This document shows positions 50,801 to 63,000 of a stretch of DNA of 64,000 nt, one piece after another (positions within the stretch are counted from its first letter, which is position 1; the number at the start of each line of letters is the position of its first letter). Origin of the DNA: Serinus canaria (Eukaryota > Chordata > Aves > Passeriformes > Fringillidae); the NCBI RefSeq assembly GCF_022539315.1, contig NC_066316.1, forward strand, positions 26,247,245-26,311,244, written 5' to 3'. The position numbers and the translations under genes are program-made. The notes under the pieces were generated by a model. It searched no databases. It saw only the letters and a list, made by a program, of their open reading frames with translations, and was not told where the DNA came from.

Positions 50801-52570
50801 CACAATGCATAGGGAAGTTTGATGCCTTTATGGGTGGAGAAGGCAAATGAGTATTTTCACCTTGATACAGGCTCATTGAAGCAGCTGCCTACTGCTTGCT
50901 CAAAAAGAGAGGAATTTGTGTCTATTCCAGTAGTAAGTCACCGGCACTGGAAACATCTGTCTGTCTTCTTTGGGATGGAATGCAAAAGGAGAAGTGTTGG
51001 CAGTGAGCAGAACATCTCAATCACTTTGATTCCTCAGTATTCCCTCAACTTTATCTTGCAGAACAGGGACCCTGATGTAGCCTGTGTAGGGCATTTTTCC
51101 CTGTGCATCCATCTCCCTGCTGGTGATGAAGATCCCATGGAACACAGCTGGCTTCATTACTGAGGCTCGTGAGGCACTGATGAGCACAGGGGCATGAATT
51201 TGCATTGCTTTCTCTTCAACACCTTGCAAAAGGTAATCTTGCACCAATAACTTTTCCTTTCTTGAGATGCTTTACAAGTGTGGGATAGCAAAGGTTCTGT
51301 GCTTGCTCAAAATCTATACAAGCACGTTAGAAAAAAAAATTAAGTGAAAAGCTTTCAATGTGCTGATCTATCTTTGGTGTATGACTTTGCTTCAGGAATC
51401 CAAAGAATGTGGCTGAGGTTCTCTGCATGTCTGGAGATGAGTCTGATAAATATGATTTAAGAACCATAAATTGGAGGAAGCAACTGGAAATGGTGATTCC
51501 TGTTATATTATTCTATTTGACTGAGTGCAATTTTTATTATTCACATTTGCAAGATGCTAGGACCCCACAAGTTTGAAAATGTGGACTATTTTTCTGTCAT
51601 TCAGTAAAAAATAACACATATTTGCATCAACGTTTTACCCATGGTTGGGTTTGGAGTTCCAAAATTTACTGACTCAACAGCTGTCTAAGAAATATTGCTA
51701 GAGATCTCTGCAAAATAAGGAGTTGAGATTGATGGTCTGATGGAATCCATCCAATTTAATATCTAAACTATCACAAACATTTGGAAAATCTCTGCTTGCT
51801 ACTTATGGGTTAATGTTAGTGAAACATTACAAACTATGGCATGCTCCAGGCAGGCAGAATAGTGTAAATAGACTCTGCATATATTTGACAGCCAGCAGTC
51901 CTGGACACACAGTCTGCACAAAAATCCTGAAATTCAAATGAAAATATGTAATTTTTTGGTTCCAATTCACTTATGACTATTAAATTAGCACTCTCCAGGC
52001 CAAATGAAATAGACATTAGGCCATAAATGATTGAATTAGGATTTGAAAACTCTACCCTTTTTAGAGTGTTCTCAGCCCTCACCTGAATTTGATTAATAAG
52101 GAAGCAAAAGGCATGTTTCCTTTATTTTTTAGTTCTTTGGGAATACCGCTTTCCCCAGAAACCTCACTGCAGTTTCCCAAAAACTGAGGATGGAGGCAAG
52201 TAATTAAGTAACTTAAATTAAGAATTGTTTGATCTACTCTGTCCTTTTAAGACATGCAAATTAGGTAAATGTTGAATTTTAAGGTACTCCTGAACACGCC
52301 CTGCTAAAAACTGCTTGTCAGATGTTCCCTGTATGCACCAAGACCATGTCTCATATTTAGAGAAAAAAAAAAGACATTTCTTGAGAAGTGTCACCCATGA
52401 ATATGGAATGTAATGAACTGATTTGCAGTGGAGTTCATCTGCACATAAATACATAAAACAACAACAAAAAAACCCTTGACAAATATTTGTCATTATTGTA
52501 GAGTAAAATAAGTAGCTTTATGCACAGCAGAATCTGTTCATATGAGCAATTACATTTCCCTTTACTGAGC
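47900..52570. other. Anonymous non-coding sequence
   Basis: No exon, RNA gene or dispersed repeat was recognised. A CAAT microsatellite lies at 48.8 kb. The stretch at about 50,220-50,545 (GTTTGCAAATGACAATC, AATTTATACAATAAGTG and similar words) has the texture of a conserved non-coding element, by inference only. Confidence 0.5.
48797..48822. repeat. (CAAT)n tetranucleotide microsatellite
   Basis: About six CAAT units are present, with one CAGT variant near the left end. Confidence 0.9.
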
Positions 52571-52576
52571 TTATAA

Positions 52577-52580
<4 letters not shown>

Positions 52581-52618
<38 letters not shown>
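52581..52618. repeat. (AT)19 dinucleotide microsatellite
   Basis: This is an uninterrupted AT run. On the minus strand it produces the Tyr-Ile repeat seen in one open frame, which is therefore an artefact. Confidence 0.97.
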
Positions 52619-52621
<3 letters not shown>

Positions 52622-53302
52622 GAAAAGTCTTTGTAAATATCCATTGTATTTTCTTGGAATTATTGGCCAGGTAGAATGTTACAGAAGAACACAAAAATCA
52701 TCTTCTTGTCTGAATTACTGTCACCATGGAACAAATTGGAAAAAATATTATTTTGTGTCAACCAGTTGCACCCCACTGCACACATGGATGTCTCTTATAG
52801 CCATCAAGATAATATCTGAGCATGTAATCATAGCTGGAACAGTAAGGAATCCTCTTTTTCTGCAACTACCAAACAGCACATTGAGCCCACAAAGACACGA
52901 CCAACACTGTCACTCTCAGGCAAAGTTAGAAACTAGATTTCTGCCTTATGGCCTTTGAGGTAGCTTTTTTTTTCCCCAAAATGTGCAGGCAGGAAATTTT
53001 AAAGACACCCCTAGCATACTAAGTAACTTGCATAGCTGAGGCTAAAACTGCAAGCTTTGCAAGACACTAGAAATTTCTGGCCAGAAACAAAGTAAACTTA
53101 AATTATGTTTAAGAAGCCATCCAGCCTGCATTTCTAGGTCTGTTCATCACCAGTTCTTTTCTCAAATCTCCTTCCTATGATATAGATTATGAATGCAATC
53201 ATTCCTGCTGTATTTGCCACACTAAAAAGCTTTAATTGCTTCAACCAATCTGAATATATGTATTTTATTCAGCATTTGTTGTATAACTCTTAAACATACC
53301 AG

Positions 53303-53306
53303 ATAT

Positions 53307-53337
<31 letters not shown>

Positions 53338-53377
53338 TAATATTATTCATACATACATACATACATAAATACATGTG

Positions 53378-53441
<64 letters not shown>
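53303..53441. repeat. Compound microsatellite: (ATTT)n, (CATA)n, (TA)30
   Basis: ATTT units run at about 53305-53338, CATA units at about 53348-53366, and a (TA)n tract of about 60 bases at 53382-53441. The long perfect TA tract is self-complementary and prone to cruciform formation and length change. Confidence 0.95.
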
Positions 53442-53448
<7 letters not shown>

Positions 53449-54588
53449 GTTTCTAACTAAAACTCTTTTTCAAGGAAAGCAAAGTGGATTTCTTTTCAAA
53501 TCTTCATTTTCAAGATGATGGATGCTCCAAGCACCCTAAGAGATGCAGTGGGTGCTCAGCACCACACAGGAAGTGCACAGCTCTTGAAAGCATCCATTTA
53601 TTTACTGTTCCATTGGCAACCTGCTGTTTCCCCTAATCAATGAAACTACTACATATTTTGGTTTGGCATCTTTTTCTAATTTATGAAATTTGCCATTTTG
53701 GTCAGGTTTTGTTGGGGAAAAGAAAAAGCAAACACAGCTGTTAAATATAAGTTGCCTTTGCTTTCACCATGTTTTCTTGCTTATGGTTCTAACTTAAATG
53801 TAAAGTTCTGTTGTTTAGTTCTGCTTTTAAAGCAAACCAAACATATTCTACACTGCAAGAAGTCTGTGGGTACCTGCATGGAACAAATACACTTGTTCTC
53901 TAAGTGGTCATTTTCCATAAAAGCACATTAAAGTACAATTTATCCAGTTTATGAAAACACTGTAATATTTCTGTGTTCAGCATTATGTGCATGGATGGAT
54001 GACTATTCTACAACAGAATGTAGTATTTACTGTACTTGCAATTTTCCAAACTTCCTGGCCACCAATAACTAAGGAAGATGAACTGTGAACAAGTCTAATA
54101 GATTCTGATCTATTAGTACACTGTAGTTTTATTTTATAATAAACTGGTTGGAAGCACAAAGAAAGAGCATCACTTTGTGGATTTAAGTGAAATTTTGCAG
54201 TCCAGAATCTGGACTTTGTTTGTTCTGGGCGTTTATAAAGCTGGATTTGTTACTTCTGTTTAAATATGGTACTTGTTAAATTGATTCAGGGCAAGATTTT
54301 CCAAACCTCATAGCTAGGAACATTGCTGTCAGGACAAAAGGAGAGGGGAAAGGAGCTGCACTGGCTCAGGACCAAGACAGGGATCAGAGAGTGGTCTGAC
54401 TGTTTTGGTGCACAGTTTGTGTTTCTGGGAACAAAATTACCCACTAACAAAAGCAGTTGCTTTCAGGGGTCTGCTACAGCCTAACAATAGTGTGGAAATT
54501 ATTTTGCCATTAACGTAGACAGAAAAAATTGTGAGTTAAATTTACATCAAAACACAGAATAGATTGACAACACCCTTAAAATGTTGAA

Positions 54589-54620
54589 TGTAGCATCCTA
54601 CAGACTAGTAGGATGCTACA
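54589..54620. repeat. 13-bp perfect inverted repeat with 6-base loop
   Basis: TGTAGCATCCTAC at 54589-54601 is exactly complementary to GTAGGATGCTACA at 54608-54620, with the loop AGACTA between them. It has no gene context and could be a slippage product. Confidence 0.95.
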
Positions 54621-57082
54621 CCCTCCTAAAATTAGTCTTTGGTGAAATTTCTGACACATCCAAATAGCTATTATTTGTTTTTCTGTCTGTAAATTAGCAC
54701 CTTAACCTCTTCTGAGACCAGCAGACCACAGTGGTGTGGACACAATGCATCCAGGCATTGCTGTTGTAGGCAGAAGTCCAAAGTCCAGCTTCCTTCAGGG
54801 AAAATTGAACAAAATATTTCCTACTCCATTTGTGCTGGTACATTGATGGATCTGATCAGTGTATCTGAGCTGTCAGTAATGTTGTCTTGCCTTTAATGGC
54901 TGTGTGTGGTTTTAGCTCCAAACCAAGGGGGGAAACCATGGGGTTTGATACATTCTGGGATCTCTTCCCACAGGTATCGAGAAACGGAACGCTGTGGATG
55001 GAAGGGAGGAAGCCACAGGAATATGCAAGATCCACAGTGGGGCTCACCCCAGCTTTCCTTGCAGCTTGCTCCTGAGATGCAGATATTCTGAGCACTAGAA
55101 GGAACTCCCCACATGCAGAGAGGGCAGTACCTAGGAAAGCTGGTGAATTACACATGGTTTTTAAGAGGAGTTTATCTGCATTTTGACTTCATGAAAAGTA
55201 CTATAGTTTTCCACAATTTTTTTTCTTTTGTGATACAATTATACATTTTTTATTATCTCATCATAATTTTCACCACTATTACAGGCAAATGTACCAGGCT
55301 GCTTGGGCAAGATTTTATAACCTTGCACAAACAGCAAAACTGAAGGTCATATGAAGTAGTGCTACCAAGAGCAACTCACTGAGCAATAGAGAGTCAGTAG
55401 TAATTTAATTAGCTGCTTATAGCAGTCATAGCATGAAAAGCCAGCTGTGTAACTGCAGCCTTCACAATTTCCAGCAGAAAAGTAACACCAAAATAAACCC
55501 AAATATATTCTTCAGGATTCTCAAGTCTAAGGGCATTTATTTGCCTTTAGGAACATGAATAGGAAACTCCCCAGAGGAGTTTGCTAATGACTACATGCAC
55601 TTGTTATATTACATATGCTTATGATGTTGGATTTTAAAATAAATAAATAGAGGTGTGGATGTAATGAAGGCTTTTGGCTGGTGTGGAAGTGGAAATCACA
55701 AAATAACTTTGAGTTTTCACCGCATGGAAGTGGTTTTGAAAGGTTTTTGAACATAGATACGTTCCCCATAGTGGGAAGGTGGGAAAGCAATTGATCATCT
55801 TTGTGAGAGCTAAACATGGCAGTAATTTCCTCGTAGGAGAAGCAGAAATGGAAGCCCAGAGGGCACATGCACTGTGGCAGTGCCTCATGGCAATTCCTGG
55901 GAAACCTGAGGTTCCTTCCTGGCTTCTCTTCTCAACAGTGTGACACAAAGAGCCAGAGGATGAGGCACGGTGCTGTTGTGGGATACATGACAATAACAAC
56001 ATCTTCTAGAATAGAGGGAGTTCATGGGTTTTTAATTCCCTCCAAACCCACCAGCTTGGTCTCTGCTTATTGACAGCAGCAGCCTTGTGTGAGCTCCAAC
56101 CCAGGTGCAAGCAGTCTTTGTGCAAAACATACGACTTGGTTTGCTCTTCTCCCATGGATACTTCTCAGTGGTAAAATAAATATTGCCCCTCACAACCCCA
56201 CAGACATCCCTGGGAGTGCTGGGAGCTGGAACTGTCACTGCCAGCCACGAGAGATTCACGAGTGCACAGCTCATTTTTGGAACTAATTAATTATGTCATG
56301 AAAGGGAGATTTATTCTTTCCCCCCCCTCCTTCCAGCCCCCACCTTCCCCAATCCTTGCTAATCTTGCTTTCTGGATAACAGGGGGAAAATGAGGAAGGT
56401 GTTTAGCAGCCTCAGTTGTCTCTGTGATTCAAATCACAGAATGAAGCCAGATAGCAAAACAAGTGCAGCTCTGGCAAAGACTGCCTGCTCTGCTTGTGTT
56501 TTCTCTGCAAGAATCAGTTTCAAATATTAGGTGGATTTTTTTTTCCCTGTTGCAATTAACTAAGAAAAATGTTTCAAAGCTGTATAATTAAAGGCCAGCA
56601 TTTTATTCGATTTTAAAATAGCCTTTATGAAATCTACTCCTGCCACTGGTAATTACAATGTACATCTTAATACACCTCTGCTAGGCCTGAGCTGGAGATA
56701 ACAGTCCTGTGTGTATTGCATTTGGCTTGTGCATAGAAGGTAAAATCCTTTATCTTATCTCAATCTCCAAACAACCAGCCTCTCTTCCAATTCAGCCCTA
56801 ATCTTCTTAGTAAATAATACTGATATTTTTCACCATAACAAAAATGGAGCTGCCAGATTCAGGCTGATAACACCTCTCATTTACACACCATTCTCTGTCA
56901 AAATCTGCCTGATTTTTCTTAATCTCTTTAACTCATCAAAAAAATACTTTTTTACATTCAGCCATGGTAAGTTCCTTGCTACCAAATAATATTATTATAA
57001 ATAAATCTGTTGAATGCAGCTGCCTCTTAGGGGAAATATTGGAACTCCCCTCTTTCCTGGGTTTTTTCCTTGAAAATCAACC

Positions 57083-57107
57083 TTTTTTTTTTTTTTTTTT
57101 TTTTTTT
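57083..57107. repeat. Poly(T) run, 25 bases
   Basis: This is an uninterrupted T homopolymer followed by GTCGAC. No retroposon body is recognisable. Confidence 0.95.
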
Positions 57108-58072
57108 GTCGACTATAATTTTTATGTAAAATTTGGTATTCTAACAAAATTACCTAAAAGGATTGTTTAACTGAGATCATGCCTAAAAGCCTTTGTTTTT
57201 TCCCACAGAATGTTGTCTCAGTTCACTTCTCTTGAGAATGCTGTCTTTGCACTGCCATCCTTCCCTTTGCAATGGCTCCTCTTTAAAACAGGGGAAATTA
57301 TTACCTAAATATTTGGATTTTTATAGCCTATTAATTATCTCTGTACGATTTCTTAAAATGTAAAAAAAACACTGCTGAGAGAATGGCAGGAAAAAAGGTG
57401 GATATCTGGACTTCTGCTTACAGTGATGAAATGGAAAGAATATACTTAAATGTGACTAGCTTGTTTCAGCAGCAACCTAAACTCTAAGTGACAGAGACAT
57501 TGGGGACCTGTCCCAATGTGGCAAAAGATCCATGTAAGTAAACATTAGTCCAGTCATTTTACACCCAACCTCCTTCCACCCATTGCTGGGCAACAGACTG
57601 CAGGATATACCACACCAGCAATTTTGTATTTCTTGTATCAGAGAAAACAGCCTAAAAAATCTGTAGCAGAATATGCTCAGAATTTCCAGATGTTACAGCT
57701 GGCAGAAATAGGTGTTTGTCTTCTGTAGATCCTGTGAGCTGAAATGCTAATTCCTTCCTCCACTAGAATTTGGTGGGATATCATTTATAGCATGGCAAAA
57801 GTGCTTTTGTTCCACTAACTTTAAGGAGGATTTTGCAGGGTCATTTTTACACCAGTCTTTCTTATTTTTTAAAGGTTGCAGAACTGTTTTTCACAAGCAA
57901 GGCTGCACATGTTCATTGTGAAGTAATAAGTTCCTGTTTCAAGGCTTGAAACGTGGCTGACATGCTTCCAAAGTGCTAATTGGGCTGTTTTAATAGGAAA
58001 ACTCCTACAACATCACTATCCAGGCTGGGATTAAGGAAAAGATGAATCAGGTTCTTTAGATACTCTGTCATC

Positions 58073-58101
58073 TTTGTATCACTCTGAGGGAGTGATACAA
58101 A
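58073..58101. repeat. 12-bp perfect inverted repeat with 5-base loop
   Basis: TTTGTATCACTC at 58073-58084 pairs exactly with GAGTGATACAAA at 58090-58101, with the loop TGAGG between them. Confidence 0.95.
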
Positions 58102-58228
58102 TACTAAAAGCTTGTAAGGCTGGTGTGGGATGAGGTGTGTAGCTAACAAGGGATGGGGGACATTGGTCTTGGCCAATAGATGAGCACTGGCAGGGCCCCA
58201 AAACAGGTCCCTGGCTGCTGTGGGCACT

Positions 58229-58252
58229 GCTGTTGCTTCTGCTGTTGCTTCT
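58229..58252. repeat. 12-bp tandem duplication (GCTGTTGCTTCT)2
   Basis: There are two identical adjacent copies of GCTGTTGCTTCT, followed by GCTACT. Confidence 0.9.
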
Positions 58253-58894
58253 GCTACTCATTTGGTCACAGAGGTGTGATGGAGTGCCATAATTCCTTAG
58301 AAGGAAGCACCATATGAACCTGAGAGAAACGAAAGATCCCTGCCTGGCAGGCTGACCTTTAGGTCTAAATGCTACATGTATGTTCCCTGAAAGATGTAGG
58401 CAGCTCCCTCAGTCTGAGCAGTTGTTAGCACTGACTCCTAATATCCATCACACAGGAGACACAAAGGGTGAGAGTCTCACTACAGACCTGAAGAAGAAAT
58501 CTTACATCCTGAATGTGAGTTAGGGTATACATGTTTATTTTCTAATGACAGCTAGAATTTATAAATACCTAAATTCAGAATTTATAGGTATCCCTGACTG
58601 AGTTCTCCTTGGTTTAGTCTTTATTTTCTCTCTTGTTTTGGTTTGCCCTCTCTGCACCTGGTCCTCTTCTGATTTATCTTGCCTGAGACTGTTTAGCAAG
58701 ACTGTGTTAGCACTGACAGGGAGACCTCAGCAGAGATTTTCAGAATGGAGCTAGTGGTGCTCTGTACACCCAAAACACCTCCTGACACATTCCTTGTGTG
58801 CCTTTTTTACTGCAGTATCTCACTGCTTGCCCTCAGCTGTAGTGTGACAGACAGCTAACCTGGGGTCCCCCTCCAGCTCTTTTCTAACTGATTC

Positions 58895-59630
58895 CTAATT
58901 TTTGTTATTAGTTTCCAAATGCATTATCTTCATTTGGGGATAAGTGACTAGCTTCATTATCTTCAAAATACTGCTTCTCATCCCTTTCCTATTCCACCTG
59001 TCCTTACTGTCATCCAGTCTTTTTCTGCATGATATCCTTCTCTCCTGTGTATTGATAGTGCCAACCCATGCAGTATCGCCACATTCCAAATATTTGTGTC
59101 ATGATCTTAATTGAAATAAGAGGGAGATCAGACCCAAGACTGATCCATAAAGAATTCCACTGCTAACTGGTAACCCTCACGTTACTTTCCCTTTCAACAC
59201 TATCTTTTGCTGTCGTTCCTTGAGACAGTCTTTACCTATCTTTCAATTCCTCTACTAATCCCTATCTTCTCCAGCTTAACAAATAATTTCCCATGTGGCA
59301 CCCTACCATATGTATTACTGAAGTCCAGATGGATGACATTGACTCCTTTTCCTTTGTCTAGAAAATCAGCTATCTTATCAAAGGAAGCTATTAAGCTGGT
59401 CTGCCTAGATCTCCCTTCTTTTATTATATATCCTACTGCACGATATCCAATAGTTCCTTTTCCTCCAAGCCTTTATTTATCTGGTACTTCAAAACCTGTT
59501 CTAAAATGTGGCAAACTTTAAAGGTTAGGTTAATGAACCAATACTGACCAAAACTTTCTTTTTTTTCCCCTTTTTTATTTACTATGCTTTCTCTTCTCTG
59601 ATCATATGGCACTATCTTTTTATGCATCTA
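58895..59630 (-). pseudogene. Degraded CR1-type LINE reverse transcriptase fragment
   Basis: Reading the minus strand in pieces across frameshifts and stops gives the ordered blocks of a CR1-clade reverse transcriptase. KKGEKKESFGQYWFINL with ILEQVLKYQI (about 59,433-59,570) matches the family's 'KKG..EDPGNYRPVSL...KIMEQIL' block. DFLDKGKGVNVIHLDF and SNTYGRVPHGKL (about 59,285-59,385) match the 'VIYLDFSKAFDTVPH' block. A GSVLG-like word near 59,140 matches 'GVPQGSVLGPLLF', and QMKIMHLETNN (about 58,900-58,935) matches 'DKCKVMHLGRNN'. No intact FADD/YADD catalytic motif was found and there are several frame breaks, so it is inactive. The N-terminal endonuclease and the 3' tail are absent or unrecognisable. 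It is an old, immobile copy. Confidence 0.7.
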
Positions 59631-59639
59631 GGGTTTGTT

Positions 59640-59955
59640 CCCACTTTTGGCTTGAAAGACAAACTTCTCAAGTTTTTGACTTCAAGAAATTCAAGGTCTA
59701 ATTCTAATTCAAGTCTCTCAGTTGTTCATCATTCCACATGAACTACAAAAAACCTCAATTGCATTAGTTCTCTCATTCCTAGAGAACAGTTGTTCTGTAG
59801 TAGTAAGTAAAATACTAGTTGCAACATTTTCCAAAGGCCTGTCATTTAATTCAGACTGCTTAGCTCATTACCCATTTCTGTATTTCATAACCAGATTTTC
59901 ATTTGGCCCGTGGCAGTTTTGATGATGGGTGTTAGTGTTCTGCATTGAGATGAAG
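59640..59955. other. Anonymous sequence beside the LINE fragment
   Basis: This stretch may be the further 5' part of the LINE on the minus strand, but no protein block could be recognised. Nothing else was seen. Confidence 0.4.
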
Positions 59956-59958
59956 AGG

Positions 59959-60062
59959 TGACTTATGAATATTGATATGACTTATGATATGATTGATTTG
60001 ATAAGTCATTTGATATGACTTATGAAGAGATTTTCTTCATCCTTCATAAGTCATATCAAATG
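59959..60062. repeat. Cluster of TGACTTAT words forming a 21-bp perfect hairpin
   Basis: TGACTTAT occurs three times forward (59959, 59978, 60016) and twice in reverse (ATAAGTCA at 60001 and 60046) within about 100 bases. The arms at 60007-60027 and 60042-60062 are exactly complementary over 21 bp, with a 14-base loop. The inverted and direct copies allow several alternative foldings. Confidence 0.95.
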
Positions 60063-60069
60063 GATCCAG

Positions 60070-63000
60070 ATAACTTCAGAAAAGATATATGGGAGTACTG
60101 GGGGATCTGAATGTGAAGGAAAGGTAGCCTAGAATTCATATGGGATGTCTTTCTAAGGAAACTGAATAAAAATTGAAGTTGGGGAGAATATTTTGAAGTT
60201 GATGCTTACTTCATGCAATTGTTTAAGACTATGCAAAGCAGGACAGGACTATAATTTGCTGAACATCCATTCATGTGTACATTCATTTTTTACAGCAGGC
60301 AAAAAGAAAGACACTATGAAATAGATGACAAAAAATCAGAACTAATCCTGAGGTCTCAAATCACTTTGTTTCTTATTCTGACTTGAAGATCCCACATAAA
60401 CTATCCTGATCCCAATACAAGTTTGACTGTGTGCTCTTATCTCACGGAGCATTAACAGAGTTTCCACATGAATGTCTGCAGAAGGCTGGCCAAAGGGCAG
60501 AACAGACAGCACTCCTTGGATAAGCTTACACTTGCTAATGTTTCTTCTTTTTTTTATATTTTTTTCAGCTACTCCATTTGCCTAATTTTATTGTTCTCTT
60601 ACTCCCCAGTAACCTGTTAGTTAAAAACTATGGATCTGGTCCCCTCAACTATGAGTACAACTTCCCTGTATCCAGTCAGGGAGACAAACTGCAAAAGTGA
60701 TTGCAGCACTCTATGCTTTTTTAAGCTTCTCAGGACTTCCAGAATTACCTGGTCTGTACCTGATATATGCCTGCTTCAACTGTGTGTGTGGAACTATTCC
60801 ACCATGTATGGCTACTGAGCTGATTTATGGAATACTTTTAGCAATTTTTGTTTAGCCCTTAACGTGTAAAACCTAAACACTCTCAGTACTGACAGAAATG
60901 TGAGTGTTCAAAAGTTCATTTCCTGGCCAATATTAAAGGACCAAATGCTGTTCCTGATGACACTGGCCCTGTATTTTTAGACTCTTCCAGATGTCAAAGA
61001 CAAGTGAGCGTGCAGCTTTTCCATATCCTTTCCAAACTTTGAAATTTCTGCCCCGTTGCCACTGAGCAGAAAACATACAAGTTCAAGTGGGATATAGGGT
61101 TGATATTTAAATCTTAAATTAGACCCTAGAGACATGACTGGATAGCTTTATTCCATCAGTCCCCATGAAGTTGCCTTCTCATATCAAATATAGTGTGTTT
61201 CAGCTTACCACCCACTGTACACGTATCCATCTCATTGTTAAAAGAATCCAGGCAAAGTGGTGTTTTGTTTATTTTTACACATGTCAGTTATTTTTAGTGG
61301 CAGTGTGAGTGTGACACTTCTGCCTCTTCCTGCGAGCCAGGGGAACATAAAGTTCTACATAACGTTCTCAAACATCTTAAGGAGGCAAGAACCTCCAGGC
61401 TTTTTGCTAAGCTCAGGATGGCATTTTTCCTTGTGCCTTGCTTTTGAAGAAGGCTGTTTTTGCTGTGAAGTGCTGCTCTCTTACTGTGAAGTGCTGCTCT
61501 CTTCTTTTAGGAGAAGTGGGTGTTCTGAGTGCAAGTTTTGGTGATGGCCCAAAGGTGCAAATGCTGATGAGAAAGCAGAGCCACATCCCTGTGTGCTTGG
61601 CAGGCAGGGAGCCCCAGACCTCACCTGGAAGGCTGCTGTCATCCAGAGTGGTCTGGGACAGAGGGGCATCAATGAGCTAAGAGGGAAGCCAAAAATTGGT
61701 GAGAAGGGTTCATAAGGAACTAGCTCCTTTGGAAGTCGTGGTTCTGCTGAAACCAAATTACACAGCAGTCAACTTGATTTCCCCTGAATTTTCTTTTGAA
61801 AGAAGGAAAGGAAAAATGTCAGAATAATCCATTTAAACATTGTTGGGGGTCCATTTTTCACTTGAAATTGTTTTCTGCTTTTGTATTATATTTTCTCTAA
61901 TAAAATTGATTATTTATTACAGCACAGATGCAAACATTGACTTCAAAATGGGGGTTTTTGAACGACCTTGAGTGTTTTTCAAATAGTTCTTTTCATGAAA
62001 TTTTGAAATGTCTGTATTTTTGTCCTGGCACAGGATGAAACCCTTGTCACCAAAGCTCCTTCTGCATAGCCTCAGGGTAAATTTGCAGCTGATTTGAGAA
62101 ATAAGGCTTGAATTTGGACTTTTCTCTCTGGCTAGCTCAGAAACACTCATGTTTCTGAACATGGTTTTTTATGTATTCTGTGATTTCTAAATCTTGATCT
62201 ACGGTCCTTTAAAGTCACTAGAAACTTTTTCCCTGGCTGGAGCTTGGACCATGGACACAAAACTTTTGAACAGTTCAGCATCACAGAGTAGCATCACTAT
62301 CAGTATTTGTCCATTTCTTTAGTGGGGTGGTAGGTGACACACAAGGAACTCTGGAAGACATTTGTAAGTAGGCATTACTGGAAGATGAGTTGAGATGATG
62401 ACCTTTCTGGTCTTAACATTTTGTACAAATAAAATTCAGACTTCCTAGTCTCCCTGAGCCATTAAACAAATACTGCTGTATGCAGTTGTGGCTGAAGTAC
62501 TCCTTCTCCTTAATGTTTTTTTGCAGTGATTTAGCAAAGATGCATTTTGCATTAGGACTTTCTTTCCCACCTGTATAATTTATGCTGTTGGGAAGCCAAT
62601 GTTTTTAAAACAGCATAGCTGTCAATTGCTTATGTAATGGCACATTTTGTAATACTATCAGATGACATATAACTTGTTGAATTACATTGAAAAAATATTG
62701 GAGAAAATTGCACTATAATTAAATGACAATAATAATGAGACAAATATTAGCTGCTGCTATCAATTATGTAAGAATTATACATTTATCAAAAAACCTTGCC
62801 TACTGGTTGAAAACACATTTCATTCAAAACTGTTGATGCTTTTAATATTTATACAGATGTTAGCCTTTGAATTCACATTCAGATGTTTATGCCATGCCCA
62901 GAGAACATCTCCATGTAAGAAGTTTGCTAAAGCTCTCTGAGGTTCTTTTAAAGACATTTTATTAATTACTTCAATATTGTTCACTTTTGATCACTCTTTT

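Larger units (their letters stand above)
53450..58890. other. Anonymous non-coding sequence
   Basis: No exon, RNA gene or dispersed repeat was recognised. Two perfect short hairpins lie at 54.6 and 58.1 kb and a T run at 57.08 kb. The part at about 56,500-56,960 is non-repetitive and could be a conserved element, by inference. Confidence 0.55.

Noticed and set aside
52435..52644. Minus-strand open frame with a Tyr-Ile repeat
   Set aside because: It is a direct translation of the (AT)19 microsatellite.
62330..62440. Possible decayed CR1 3' end (GATGATGACC... near 62,395)
   Set aside because: Only a single short word resembles the CR1 tail and the typical terminal octamer repeats are absent.
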